In this document: piece after piece, positions 11,685 through 21,070 of the stretch | Layout: every line of letters starts with the position of its first letter | Position numbering within the stretch: position 1 is the stretch's first letter | Source of the DNA: Pectobacterium colocasium | Lineage (GTDB): Bacteria; Pseudomonadota; Gammaproteobacteria; Enterobacterales; Enterobacteriaceae | Length of the DNA stretch: 64,000 bases | NCBI RefSeq assembly: GCF_020181655.1 | Contig: NZ_CP084032.1 | Span: forward strand, 1 to 64,000 | Direction: 5' to 3' | Notes under the pieces: model-generated | What the model saw: only the letters and a program-made list of their open reading frames with translations | Databases searched by the model: none | Told to the model about the DNA's origin: nothing | Translations under genes and position numbers: made by a program

Positions 11685-11990
11685 ATGAATAAGATTTTAC
11701 TCTGTTGCGCAGCAGGAATGTCTACCAGCATGCTGGTACAGCGAATGGAAAAGGTCGCCGAGCAAAAAGCGATCGCTGTTGAGATAAAAGCCGTAGGTTT
11801 TGAAGAGTTTAATGAACTCATTGAGCAATATGATTGCTGCCTTCTTGGTCCGCAGATTAAGTATAAACTTCCTGAATTCAAAGCAATAGCTGACGAAAAA
11901 GCGAAGCCGATTGCGGTTATTAATATGGTTGATTACGGCATGATGAATGGGGAGAAAGTCCTTAACGATGCCCTGGCGATGATCGCGTAA
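11685..11990 (+). CDS. PTS cellobiose/lactose-family IIB component
   Basis: A 101-residue soluble phosphocarrier. The phosphorylatable cysteine lies in the P-loop-like segment ILLCCAAGMSTSMLV (residues 4-18), and LLGPQIKYKL (about 52-61) is the second family signature, as in ChbB. The start at 11685 (MNKILLCC) has GGTGAGG upstream and is preferred to the frame's earlier start at 11673. It passes phosphate from IIA to sugar during uptake through the IIC encoded 16 bp downstream. The substrate is likely cellobiose or an aryl-beta-glucoside. Confidence 0.93.
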   Translation: MNKILLCCAAGMSTSMLVQRMEKVAEQKAIAVEIKAVGFEEFNELIEQYDCCLLGPQIKYKLPEFKAIADEKAKPIAVINMVDYGMMNGEKVLNDALAMIA

Positions 11991-12006
11991 TATAACGGGA
12001 GGAATA

Positions 12007-13320
12007 ATGAGTAAATTAACTGAGTCATTATTCAGCGTTATCGAAAACCGTATTAGCCCGATTGCGGCGAAACTTTCCAGCCAGCGTCATGTTGTGGCAA
12101 TTAAGGATGGATTCATTGCCTCCATGCCTTTCTTAATTGTCGGCTCTTTTATGATGTTATTTGCTCATCCGCCTTTTAGCCCGAACAGTGAATGGGCGTT
12201 TGCGCAGTGGTGGTTGGGGATGGTGGAACGCCACGGCGAACAGATCATGATGCCCTACAATATGACGATGGGCATTATGGCGGTGTATATCACCAGCGCC
12301 ATCGCTTATAACCTGGCGCAGAGCTATAAAATGAACGGTTTTATGGCGGCCAGCCTGGCGCTGATGTCGTTTATGGTCGTGGCGGCGCCGCAAATCGACA
12401 AAAGCCTGCCGGTTGGGTCGCTGGGCGGCGAGGGGATTTTCACCGCGATTATCGTGGCGATCTATTCGACGGAACTGATGCATTTTTTGCAGAAGCACAA
12501 TATTGGCATTCGCCTGCCGGAACAAGTACCGCCGAAAATCCGCCAGTCTTTCGATCTGCTGATCCCGATTCTTGCTATCTTCCTGACGCTTTTCCCGCTT
12601 AGCCTGTTTATGCAGAGCCAGTTCGGCATGCTGCTACCGCAGGCGATCATGGCCGTCTTTGCGCCGATTATTTCGGCATCTGACTCGTTACCCGCCATCC
12701 TGATCGCGGTACTGCTCTGTCACCTGCTGTGGTTTGCCGGGATTCACGGTGCTGTTATTGTTGGCGGCATTTTGCAGGCGTTCTGGCTGACCAACTTAGG
12801 GATCAATCAGGAAGCATTTAACGCGGGCGCACCGATCACCAAAATCTTTATTGAACCCTTCTGGCAGTTTTTCATCACGATAGGCGGCTCGGGAGCGACC
12901 ATGGGGCTGGTCTTTCTCTATCTGCGCAGCCGTTCTGCTCACCTGCGATCCATCGGCAAACTGGCTGTGGTGCCGAGCATGTTCAACATCAACGAACCGG
13001 TGATTTTTGGTTCACCCGTCGTGATGAACCCGCTGCTGTTCATCCCGTTTATTACTGCGCCGTTGGTGAACGCCACCCTTGCCTATATCGCGTTAAAAAC
13101 CGATTTAGTGCATCGCGTCATTTCTCTTGCGCCCTGGACAACGCCAGGCCCGATTGGCGCAGCCTGGTCTACGGGGTGGGACTGGCGTGCGGTCGTGCTG
13201 GTGGGGGTACTGATTGTCGTTTCGTCCTTAATCTATTACCCCTTCTTCAAAATGTATGAACGTCAGTTGGTCGAACAAGAAGTGGGTACAGCAGAGGAGG
13301 TAGTTAGCGATGCTCGATAA
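12007..13320 (+). CDS. PTS cellobiose/lactose-family IIC permease
   Basis: A 437-residue integral membrane component of the Lac-family PTS. About ten hydrophobic segments are visible. Family hallmarks are AIKDGFIASMPFLIVGS near the N-terminus, WFAGIHGAVIVGG in the middle and NINEPVIFGSPVVMNP, the substrate-binding loop with the conserved Asn-Glu. It has a good ribosome-binding site (GGGAGGA). It overlaps the IIA gene by 11 bp, suggesting coupled translation. It is closely related to the second IIC at 36167. Confidence 0.95.
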   Translation: MSKLTESLFSVIENRISPIAAKLSSQRHVVAIKDGFIASMPFLIVGSFMMLFAHPPFSPNSEWAFAQWWLGMVERHGEQIMMPYNMTMGIMAVYITSAIAYNLAQSYKMNGFMAASLALMSFMVVAAPQIDKSLPVGSLGGEGIFTAIIVAIYSTELMHFLQKHNIGIRLPEQVPPKIRQSFDLLIPILAIFLTLFPLSLFMQSQFGMLLPQAIMAVFAPIISASDSLPAILIAVLLCHLLWFAGIHGAVIVGGILQAFWLTNLGINQEAFNAGAPITKIFIEPFWQFFITIGGSGATMGLVFLYLRSRSAHLRSIGKLAVVPSMFNINEPVIFGSPVVMNPLLFIPFITAPLVNATLAYIALKTDLVHRVISLAPWTTPGPIGAAWSTGWDWRAVVLVGVLIVVSSLIYYPFFKMYERQLVEQEVGTAEEVVSDAR

Positions 13321-13651
13321 AACCATGCTCGATGAAACGACAGTCATGGAACTGATTATCTATGCGGGAGAGGCGCGATCCTGCTCAATGGAGGCGCTGA
13401 GCGCCGCCAGAAAATATGATTGGAACAAGGCTGAAGAACTGTTGAACACGGCTTCCGTTGCGGCGCGCAAAGCCCATCAAATCCAGACGGCCTTGATTGG
13501 TGCCGATGAGGGCAGCGGGAAAATCCCGGTCAACCTGATTCTGGTTCACGCGCAAGATCACCTGATGAACGCCATGCTATGCCGTGAATTGGTGGAGGAG
13601 CTGATTCAACTGCATCGGGAAATCGCCACCCTGAAGCAGTCTATTTATTAA
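13310..13651 (+). CDS. PTS cellobiose/lactose-family IIA component
   Basis: A 113-residue all-helical phosphotransfer protein. The active-site motif VHAQDHLMNAM is present; His80 (first His of HAQD) corresponds to the phosphorylated histidine of lactose IIA, and Asp83 to the metal-binding aspartate. It takes phosphate from HPr and passes it to IIB. GAGGAGG precedes the ATG. It is the only IIA of this family in the window, which matters because the second operon at 35.8 kb has none. Confidence 0.95.
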   Translation: MLDKTMLDETTVMELIIYAGEARSCSMEALSAARKYDWNKAEELLNTASVAARKAHQIQTALIGADEGSGKIPVNLILVHAQDHLMNAMLCRELVEELIQLHREIATLKQSIY

Positions 13652-13720
13652 ACAGTCTATTCATTAAACACGCTATCCATTAAACCGCTTATAAATTAAT
13701 AACATGTAAATCTGAACTAA

Positions 13721-15178
<1,458 letters not shown>

Positions 15179-15206
15179 CGGCGATTGCAGAACATGTTTG
15201 CCATAT

Positions 15207-15233
15207 AGCCGTGCTTAACCGCACGGCTTTTTG
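15207..15233 (+). terminator. Rho-independent terminator after bglA
   Basis: An 8-bp stem AGCCGTGC (15207-15214) and GCACGGCT (15221-15228) with a 6-nt loop and a short T run. It lies 28 bp beyond the stop and ends the PTS operon. Confidence 0.85.
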
Positions 15234-15263
15234 CGTTGTGCGTCATACGCCTGTCACCCTGCC

Positions 15264-15331
<68 letters not shown>

Positions 15332-15333
15332 CT

Positions 15334-16149
15334 ATGTCTGTAAAACTGATCGCTATTGATATGGACGGGACGTTGCTGACGCCCCAAAATCAAATTTCAC
15401 CTGCGGTAAAAGCCGCGATTGCCGCCGCCAGAGAGAAAGGGGTGCAGGTGGTGCTGGCTACCGGCCGCCCCTATATCGGCGTTGAGCGTTATTTGATGGA
15501 GCTGGATTTACAGCAGGAAGGCTGTTACTGCATCACCAACAACGGTGCGCTGGTGCAGCGTACGGTCAACGGTGACTGCGTAGCGCAAACCGCGTTGAGC
15601 TTCGACGATTATCTCTATTTCGAAGCGCTGGCTTGCAAACTCGGCGTCCATTTCCACGCGTTGGACTTCAATTTCGTCTATACCGCCAATAAAGACATCA
15701 GCCCTTACACCATTCATGAATCTCACCTGACCGGGATGCCGTTGAAGTATCGTGCGGTTGAGGAAATGGATCGCAGCCTGACGTTCCCGAAAGTGATGAT
15801 GATTGATGAACCAGAGATATTGGATCGCGCCATCAGCCAGATTCCACCGGAAGCGTTTGAACGCTACACCATCATGAAGAGTGCCGAATACTATCTGGAA
15901 ATTTTGGATAAGCGCGTCAACAAAGGCGAAGGCGTGAAGATGCTGGCGGAGCACCTCGGCATTCCACGCGAAAGCGTCATGACGCTGGGCGACCAGCAGA
16001 ACGATCTGGCGATGATTCGCTATGCGGGTATCGGTGTTGCGATGGGCAATGCCATCGACGAAGTGAAAGAAGCCAGCCAGTTTGTCACTAGAACCAATAC
16101 GGAAGACGGCGTCGCTTATGCGATCGAGAAATTTGTGCTGAATTCTTAG
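15334..16149 (+). CDS. yidA: Cof-type HAD sugar phosphatase YidA
   Basis: A 271-residue haloacid-dehalogenase phosphatase. Motif I is LIAIDMDGTLL (nucleophile Asp9), motif II lies in VVLATGRPY, motif III is the lysine in KRVNKGEGV, and motif IV is GDQQNDLAMI. It is close to E. coli YidA over the full length (270 residues), an enzyme that hydrolyses sugar phosphates such as erythrose-4-phosphate in vitro. In E. coli yidA also lies close to gyrB, so this is core-genome synteny interrupted here by the PTS operon. It marks the left border of the restriction-modification island. Confidence 0.95.
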   Translation: MSVKLIAIDMDGTLLTPQNQISPAVKAAIAAAREKGVQVVLATGRPYIGVERYLMELDLQQEGCYCITNNGALVQRTVNGDCVAQTALSFDDYLYFEALACKLGVHFHALDFNFVYTANKDISPYTIHESHLTGMPLKYRAVEEMDRSLTFPKVMMIDEPEILDRAISQIPPEAFERYTIMKSAEYYLEILDKRVNKGEGVKMLAEHLGIPRESVMTLGDQQNDLAMIRYAGIGVAMGNAIDEVKEASQFVTRTNTEDGVAYAIEKFVLNS

Positions 16150-16204
16150 AGGTGATAGGAATATCGAAGAACTATAAGGCTACTTTTAATGTAGGCTGTG
16201 TCCC

Positions 16205-17049
16205 TTAATTGCATAACTTCTTGTAAAAGAGTCGGATGCAGCCCAGTTTCACCATCGACAGATAATTTCTCGCCGTTTTGTCGTAGCGTGTGGCGATACG
16301 CCGGTACTCTTTTAACCGACCAAAACATCTCTCCACTACGTTGCGGCGGCGGTAAACGTCACTGGCGAACCGTGAGCGTCCGTCAGAAGCCATTTTTTCA
16401 TTAGATTTTCGCGGGATAACTACTTTTATCCCTTTTCGTTTCAGTTCGTTACGAAGCGCATGCCCTGAATAAGCTTTGTCAGCCAAAACCGCATAACCAC
16501 GGCGCTTCATGCTGCCGTTCTGACGCTGAACACCAATACCATCCAGCAGGCGTAATGCGAACTGGCTCTCGTGAGCCTGTCCGGGACTCAGCACAATGTT
16601 TAGCGGGAGACCGCCTGCATCTGTCGCCAGATGGATTTTGGTGCCAAAACCACCGCGAGAGCGACCCAGCCCATTATCTCCGGTGATATCGGGATGTTTT
16701 TTTGAGCACCGGCAGCACATTTCAGCGCACGGATATTACTGCCATCCAGCGCAGTAGCAGACCAATCAACAAGGCCATGTGCATCAAGCAATGAAAGTAA
16801 CCTGTTGAAAATAATGTTAATGACACCAGATTTAGACCACCGATTAAAGCGATTATAAACCGTTTTCCAGGAGCCATATCGCTCAGGTAAATCGCGCCAT
16901 GGCGCACCAGAACACAACACCCAGAACATACCGTTGATGACTTTACGATGCTCAGCCCATGGGCGTCCGGCTCGTGGGGATGTAGGTTCAGCAGGCAGTA
17001 GGGGCTGGATGATGCTCCATGCTTCATCGGGAAGATCGTATCGGGCCAT
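16205..17049 (-). CDS. IS5-family transposase, OrfA plus OrfB by programmed -1 frameshift
   Basis: OrfA (16600-17049, 149 residues, MARYDLPDEAWSIIQPLLP) carries the N-terminal DNA-binding part and the first catalytic aspartate (SATALDGSNIRA). OrfB (16205-16720) carries the second aspartate (AVLADKAYSG) and the glutamate (NVVERCFGRLKEYRRIATRY). Neither frame alone has a complete DDE triad, so a fusion through the A-AAA-AAC heptamer at 16696-16702 is expected. After the shift the protein continues KKHPDITGDNGLGRSRGG, matching IS5 transposases. No other frame disruption is seen. Confidence 0.9.
16696..16702 (-). other. Slippery heptamer A AAA AAC for -1 frameshifting
   Basis: On the minus strand, in the OrfA frame, the codons read CAA-AAA-AAC, which contains the canonical A AAA AAC heptamer. 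A one-base backward slip enters the OrfB frame exactly where transposase similarity continues. Confidence 0.85.
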
Positions 17050-17133
17050 ATCTCAAAGTGTTGTGGAAATAAGTAGTTACTATAGCTCAGATTATTAAGG
17101 GACACAGCCTAGCCTTACAGGATGGTTATTATT

Positions 17134-18375
17134 TCAATTCATTGCTTGAATGTTTTTTACTTCAGCAATGAAATCTACAACACTTTGCAAATCGCTAATG
17201 AATGACACTGGATATACTGACTGAACAGAATAAGGAACAACTAACTGAAGTGATTTATTCTTCATTTCTGTCAACTGTTGCTCACTAATTCCTGGTTGTA
17301 TAGTAATTAGATGCTTACGTCCGATCTTATCCCCTTCGGCCAGAACTTGTCTCCATCTATCCTTGCATGTTGTTTTAGCGCCAAGCAGTCTTAGTTTTTC
17401 CTGAGGGAAAAGTGGATCATGGTAAGCAGAAAAATCAGGAAAGAGAAAGTCTGGTTTAGATTTATTTTCAGTCGTATTTTTTGACGAACCTTGCTGAAAT
17501 TTTAACCCATGCAGACTAAATAAATAGTTCAAATGGTTTTCAAACGCAAAGCCAACACGGGACTTGCGTCTATTTTGTACACTTAGGGAAAAATCAATAA
17601 AATCATCAACATTATCGCCATTTTCACCAAACCCCTGAGCAAGTTTTTTAGCTACCTCAAAACGTTCGTATGTTCTGAACAATTTTTCTTCTTGCTCCAG
17701 CCATAACATTAAGGTTTCATCAGGTCCATATAATGGTTCTCCTGGCGTTTGCTCCCTTGCAAAAGAAGAGAATTCTTTTGATTTTGGAAAGCCATTAGGA
17801 AAACGCCTCAGCAATATTTCGAGTAAGTTATCATTCTTGCTTTCTGACTCTTCAAGCTCTATTCCCAAATCTTCAAATAGCATTCTTACTGGAAGAATAA
17901 GAGACTTGCCTTCGATAGACGATTGAGAAAATTCACTACTAATATTATTAATTCCAAATAAAGTTTTTAGCTGGAATTCTATAGCAGAACCTGACGGAGT
18001 AATAATTATTAACAAATCTCCGTTAATTTTTTTGATAATAAGAAAGAAGTCCCCTTCATTCATCATTGAAGATACGGGATTGGTTTTATAATACATTCTA
18101 TATTCTGGTTTTCTATTCTTTTGATTATGGCGAGTATCATACCATGTCAGCGTATCCTCGTAAGAAATAGGATCGATTTCTTCACCTGATATATAAATAA
18201 GGTTGGCATTAAATAATATCTTTTCACCATTTTGGGGAACGGGAAGGTACCTGGCAAACCCTGCTTTTACTAACCCACCAATTTCGTGCTGATTAGATTT
18301 TTTAGAGTCAACATCGACAGCAGAAAGGTATTTAGCAACAGCGACTTCAAAATGGTTAGATAATTTTTCAAGCAT
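17134..18375 (-). CDS. EcoRII-type restriction endonuclease
   Basis: A 413-residue type IIE-like endonuclease. The N-terminal part (about 1-135) is an EcoRII-N, B3-like effector domain with NQHE (28-31) and LTWYDTRHNQ (76-85). The C-terminal catalytic domain (about 250-405) matches EcoRII strongly: VQNRRKSRVG (266-275), KPDFLFP (307-313), and AKTTCKDRWRQVL with Asp309, Lys334 and Lys338 as likely PD-(D/E)xK residues. The likely recognition sequence is CCWGG, inferred from the EcoRII match and the Dcm-like partner. The gene overlaps vsr by 8 bp and is last in the methyltransferase-vsr-endonuclease operon. Base composition is clearly AT-rich compared with the flanks. Confidence 0.93.
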   Translation of the reverse strand: MLEKLSNHFEVAVAKYLSAVDVDSKKSNQHEIGGLVKAGFARYLPVPQNGEKILFNANLIYISGEEIDPISYEDTLTWYDTRHNQKNRKPEYRMYYKTNPVSSMMNEGDFFLIIKKINGDLLIIITPSGSAIEFQLKTLFGINNISSEFSQSSIEGKSLILPVRMLFEDLGIELEESESKNDNLLEILLRRFPNGFPKSKEFSSFAREQTPGEPLYGPDETLMLWLEQEEKLFRTYERFEVAKKLAQGFGENGDNVDDFIDFSLSVQNRRKSRVGFAFENHLNYLFSLHGLKFQQGSSKNTTENKSKPDFLFPDFSAYHDPLFPQEKLRLLGAKTTCKDRWRQVLAEGDKIGRKHLITIQPGISEQQLTEMKNKSLQLVVPYSVQSVYPVSFISDLQSVVDFIAEVKNIQAMN

Positions 18376-18841
18376 TTTTATTATGTATCCCTTTAGTATC
18401 GATTTCTACTGAGCTACTTCCAGCACAAACCCACTCTTCTATCCTTTCTGAGAGATCTTGAATAGACAGTCTGTGTTTACCTTTTATAGCACATTCCCAA
18501 ATAGTCATAATATGCCAGTTTTCATTCTTGAGTTCTTTGTGGATATTATTATCTCTGGTAACATTTTTTCCAATTTTCCCCATCCAAAATTCAGTTCTCG
18601 TTGCTGGGATTTTGAAAAGATAACATTCATGATGATGCCAAAAACATCCATGCGTAAAGATAATTTTTTTATACTCATCAATAACAAAGTCAGGCCTTCC
18701 AGGTAAATCCTTTACCTGTTTTCGAAACTTTAAGCCTAAGTCCTCAAGGATTTTTTCCAGTTTAACTTCAATGGCTGTATCACAGTTGCGAATCGCCTTC
18801 ATATTTTTACTACGAATCGCAGGGTTATGAACATCAGCCAT
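18368..18841 (-). CDS. vsr: Very short patch repair endonuclease Vsr
   Basis: Vsr nicks 5' of T:G mismatches that arise by deamination of 5-methylcytosine in Dcm-type sites. The 157-residue product matches E. coli Vsr (156) throughout: RSKNMKAIRNCDTAIE, PGRPDFVIDEY with catalytic Asp51, and the zinc/active-site segment FTHGCFWHHHECYLFK followed by PATRTEFW. It starts 9 bp after the methyltransferase stop, with AAGG near the end of that gene acting as ribosome-binding site. Its presence fits a cytosine-C5 methylation system and makes the cassette a complete modify-cut-repair unit. Confidence 0.96.
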   Translation of the reverse strand: MADVHNPAIRSKNMKAIRNCDTAIEVKLEKILEDLGLKFRKQVKDLPGRPDFVIDEYKKIIFTHGCFWHHHECYLFKIPATRTEFWMGKIGKNVTRDNNIHKELKNENWHIMTIWECAIKGKHRLSIQDLSERIEEWVCAGSSSVEIDTKGIHNKNA

Positions 18842-18850
18842 TTTTATACC

Positions 18851-20293
18851 TTACGCGACTTTTTTGCTGTTTTTTGACTTAATTGCATTCGCAATATAAG
18901 GCTTTAGCAGTTTTGCAACGGCTGAAAAAACAGGAACAACGACCGAATTCCCAAACTGCCGATATGCCTGGGTATCTGATACAGGAATACAGAATGATTT
19001 TTCACCAGGAGACTCGAATCCCATTAAGCGAGCACATTCACGAGGAGTTAACCTTCTTGGCCTATTTTCCAGATTTTTTTCATTATCGAAATCTTCTTCT
19101 CCTAGCTCCCGATCCCATCCGCGGTCTATCAGTATTTCTGAGCCATCTTTGTGGTAACGGGCTGACAAAGTACGGGCGACACTATCTGGATTACCAGGTG
19201 ATACCAAGCCAAACCCAAATCCATTTCCCTTGGCCTGATGTTTTTTTGCGTAATTATATAAATATTTCCACAAAGTAGGAGTAAGGATATATTTTTTATC
19301 AACATTATCGTCGAGTAATTCTTTGATAGTTAATTTTTTATCTGGAAAGAATTGGTTAATTTCTTTCAGAGAAAATCCTTTGTGAATGTTGAGATCACGT
19401 CTAAATCCCACAAGAACAATGCGTTCTCTATGTTGGGGTAAGAAGTTCTTACCATCAATAACTTTAGGATCATTCGCTCCTGAATGTTCAGCGTCAGCAA
19501 CCACATATCCCAGTTCATCCAGTGTTTGCATGATGACCCGAAATGTTTTTCCCTTATCATGGCTTTTCAGGTTTTTCACATTTTCTAATAAGAAAATAGG
19601 GGGTTTTTTGGCCGCAATAATTCTTGCAACATCAAAAAATAAAGTCCCTTGTGTGTCACATTCAAATCCATGGGCACGGCCTAAAGCGTTTTTCTTTGAT
19701 ACACCAGCAAGCGAAAAAGGCTGGCAAGGGAAACCCGCCAGCAATACATCATGGTCTGGGATTTCTCTATCTATGTTTTCATATGCTTCTTTTTCACTAA
19801 CTGAAGAAGCATTGCTCAGTGTAATGTCTCTGATATCAGAGTTAAAAATATGACTTTTGGGGTCACAGTACCAATTCGCTTTGTAAGTTCTGGCTGCATT
19901 TTTGTCCCATTCACTGGTAAAAACACATTGCCCGCCAATATCTTCAAATCCTTTTCTTATCCCGCCTATACCAGCAAATAGATCGATAAACTGGAACGAA
20001 TAGTCAGGATGATGGGCTGGGGGGGATGGGAGCAAACTGTTAAGCATTTTTACTTCCAGATCGGTCAATGGCTTTTGTGGCATTTTCCCGTTCAGCCAGC
20101 GATTTAGGGTTTCACGAGTCCATTCACTGTGACTAATAGCACGAAGCGCTTCAGAGACATGTTTTTGATCATAAATATCAACAAGTTTTTTGACCAGGTC
20201 TTTATCTTCCTTTCTTTTATGAAGCTGATCTTGCTCATTATCTTTAATTAATTTTTGTGCAATCAGTTCAACATTTTTCATTTTTAACACCAT
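18851..20293 (-). CDS. DNA (cytosine-5) methyltransferase, Dcm/M.EcoRII type
   Basis: A 480-residue C5 methyltransferase whose core is highly similar to Dcm and M.EcoRII, which methylate the inner cytosine of CCWGG. Motif I is [10 protein letters not shown] (102-111), motif IV GFPCQPF with nucleophile Cys190, motif VI ENV (237-239), motif [15 protein letters not shown] and motif [13 protein letters not shown]. The target-recognition region ([19 protein letters not shown]) is Dcm-like. The N-terminal part (about 30-90, including [15 protein letters not shown]) is helix-turn-helix-like, as in autoregulating M.EcoRII/M.SsoII. ATGs at 20293 and 20281 are both possible; neither has a clear ribosome-binding site. 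It is the first gene of the M-V-R operon. Confidence 0.95.
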   Translation of the reverse strand: MVLKMKNVELIAQKLIKDNEQDQLHKRKEDKDLVKKLVDIYDQKHVSEALRAISHSEWTRETLNRWLNGKMPQKPLTDLEVKMLNSLLPSPPAHHPDYSFQFIDLFAGIGGIRKGFEDIGGQCVFTSEWDKNAARTYKANWYCDPKSHIFNSDIRDITLSNASSVSEKEAYENIDREIPDHDVLLAGFPCQPFSLAGVSKKNALGRAHGFECDTQGTLFFDVARIIAAKKPPIFLLENVKNLKSHDKGKTFRVIMQTLDELGYVVADAEHSGANDPKVIDGKNFLPQHRERIVLVGFRRDLNIHKGFSLKEINQFFPDKKLTIKELLDDNVDKKYILTPTLWKYLYNYAKKHQAKGNGFGFGLVSPGNPDSVARTLSARYHKDGSEILIDRGWDRELGEEDFDNEKNLENRPRRLTPRECARLMGFESPGEKSFCIPVSDTQAYRQFGNSVVVPVFSAVAKLLKPYIANAIKSKNSKKVA

Positions 20294-20308
20294 TTAAAAG
20301 GGAGATAC

Positions 20309-20339
20309 TAGTGATAGAATATCACTAAATGGCACCATT
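20309..20339. promoter_or_regulatory. Double palindrome, likely operator of the restriction-modification operon
   Basis: A perfect 8-bp dyad TAGTGATA (20309-20316) and TATCACTA (20320-20327) with a 3-bp centre is followed directly by a second dyad AATGG-CA-CCATT (20328-20339). The pair sits 16 bp upstream of the methyltransferase ATG, where promoter or operator elements belong. The bound protein could be the methyltransferase N-terminal domain or the divergent EcoRII-N-like protein (both inferences). Confidence 0.6.
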
Positions 20340-20534
20340 ATGAATGAAAAGTTTAAAGAAAATTACATCATGTTTGAAACTAGCTTTGTGCCTTAAAGTC
20401 ATTTTCAAGCTAAACTCAATGGCAGATCGCATTAATGAAAAATTATTCTATTATTTCTTGATGTTAGTTTATTCGCAGTTACTATAATTCCTTTTCTTAA
20501 TGCCAGTTTTTACGGGTTTTATAAGAGGTTATAT

Positions 20535-20930
20535 ATGTCAAAATCCCCTTTTTCTCTTGAAAGATCGTGCATCAAAACATTGTCAGCAGTAGAAGCAGAA
20601 AGAAATCGCTCAAATCAGCATGAATTTAATGGTGTTAGAGCATTGAAGAATCTTTTTGGATTAGAAAAATTTAAGCAAGATGCTTATTTTTCTATCCGAG
20701 GGGAGCGTATAAGTTGTATTAAACCAATAACTTGGTATGATGCCAGAGAAGAACACAGTACAAGAACGGAACATCGATTATATTTTAGCGGAAACATTGT
20801 AATGAACGAGGCTCAGGAAGGGGATAACATTGTAATCGGTTTTGATAATAGTGATAAAATCCATATAGTATTAATTAAAAGAAATACTCCCGAGCATAAG
20901 AGAACTATATCCAATTGGGAAGGGAAATAA
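20535..20930 (+). CDS. Stand-alone EcoRII-N-like (B3-type) DNA-binding domain protein
   Basis: A 131-residue protein that aligns over most of its length with the N-terminal effector domain of the endonuclease at 17134. Shared landmarks are LSAVEAERNRSNQHEFNG against LSAVDVDSKKSNQHEIGG, and ITWYDAREEHSTRTEHRLYF (65-84) against LTWYDTRHNQ plus RMYY. The catalytic domain is absent, and no remnant of it is visible after the stop. The ATG has a good AAGAGG ribosome-binding site, and the gene is divergent from the methyltransferase across 240 bp. Possible roles are regulator, competitor for recognition sites, or partner of the endonuclease; a decayed duplicate is also possible. Confidence 0.8.
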   Translation: MSKSPFSLERSCIKTLSAVEAERNRSNQHEFNGVRALKNLFGLEKFKQDAYFSIRGERISCIKPITWYDAREEHSTRTEHRLYFSGNIVMNEAQEGDNIVIGFDNSDKIHIVLIKRNTPEHKRTISNWEGK

Positions 20931-20966
20931 TTTTCTCTTTTGAATTAATTAAATCTTATGGCGCTA

Positions 20967-21000
20967 TTTCTATTTTAAATAGAAACTCCGCTTTTTATTT
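20967..21000 (+). terminator. Weak terminator-like hairpin after the EcoRII-N-like gene
   Basis: Arms TTTCTATTT (20967-20975) and AAATAGAAA (20977-20985) form an AT-rich stem, followed by CTCCG and a T-rich run. The stem is weak, and the region marks the transition back to normal base composition. Confidence 0.35.
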
Positions 21001-21070
21001 TTTATAAATCCAATCCCCATCGTCATTATTCAATAAATACATTAATAAAAATAACGGCTTTGGCTAAAAA

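Larger units (their letters stand above)
16194..17109 (-). mobile_element. IS5-family insertion sequence (IS427-like group)
   Basis: A 916-bp element bounded by perfect 16-bp terminal inverted repeats starting GGCTGTGTCCCTTAAT (16194-16209 and, inverted, 17094-17109). It is flanked by a TA dinucleotide on both sides (16192-16193 and 17110-17111), the target duplication typical of the IS427 group of IS5. The transposase is on the minus strand in two overlapping frames with a slippery site. Intact ends and open frames suggest a recent, possibly active copy. I cannot assign an exact IS name. Confidence 0.92.
16175..17117. other. Palindrome split by the IS insertion
   Basis: The left arm TAAGGCTAC (16175-16183), loop TTTTAAT and the first three bases GTA of the right arm precede the IS. 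The remaining right arm GCCTTA (17112-17117) follows it. Removing the IS and one copy of TA restores a perfect 9-bp stem with a 7-nt loop between the convergent ends of yidA and the endonuclease gene. There is no T tract, so terminator function is uncertain. Confidence 0.7.
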
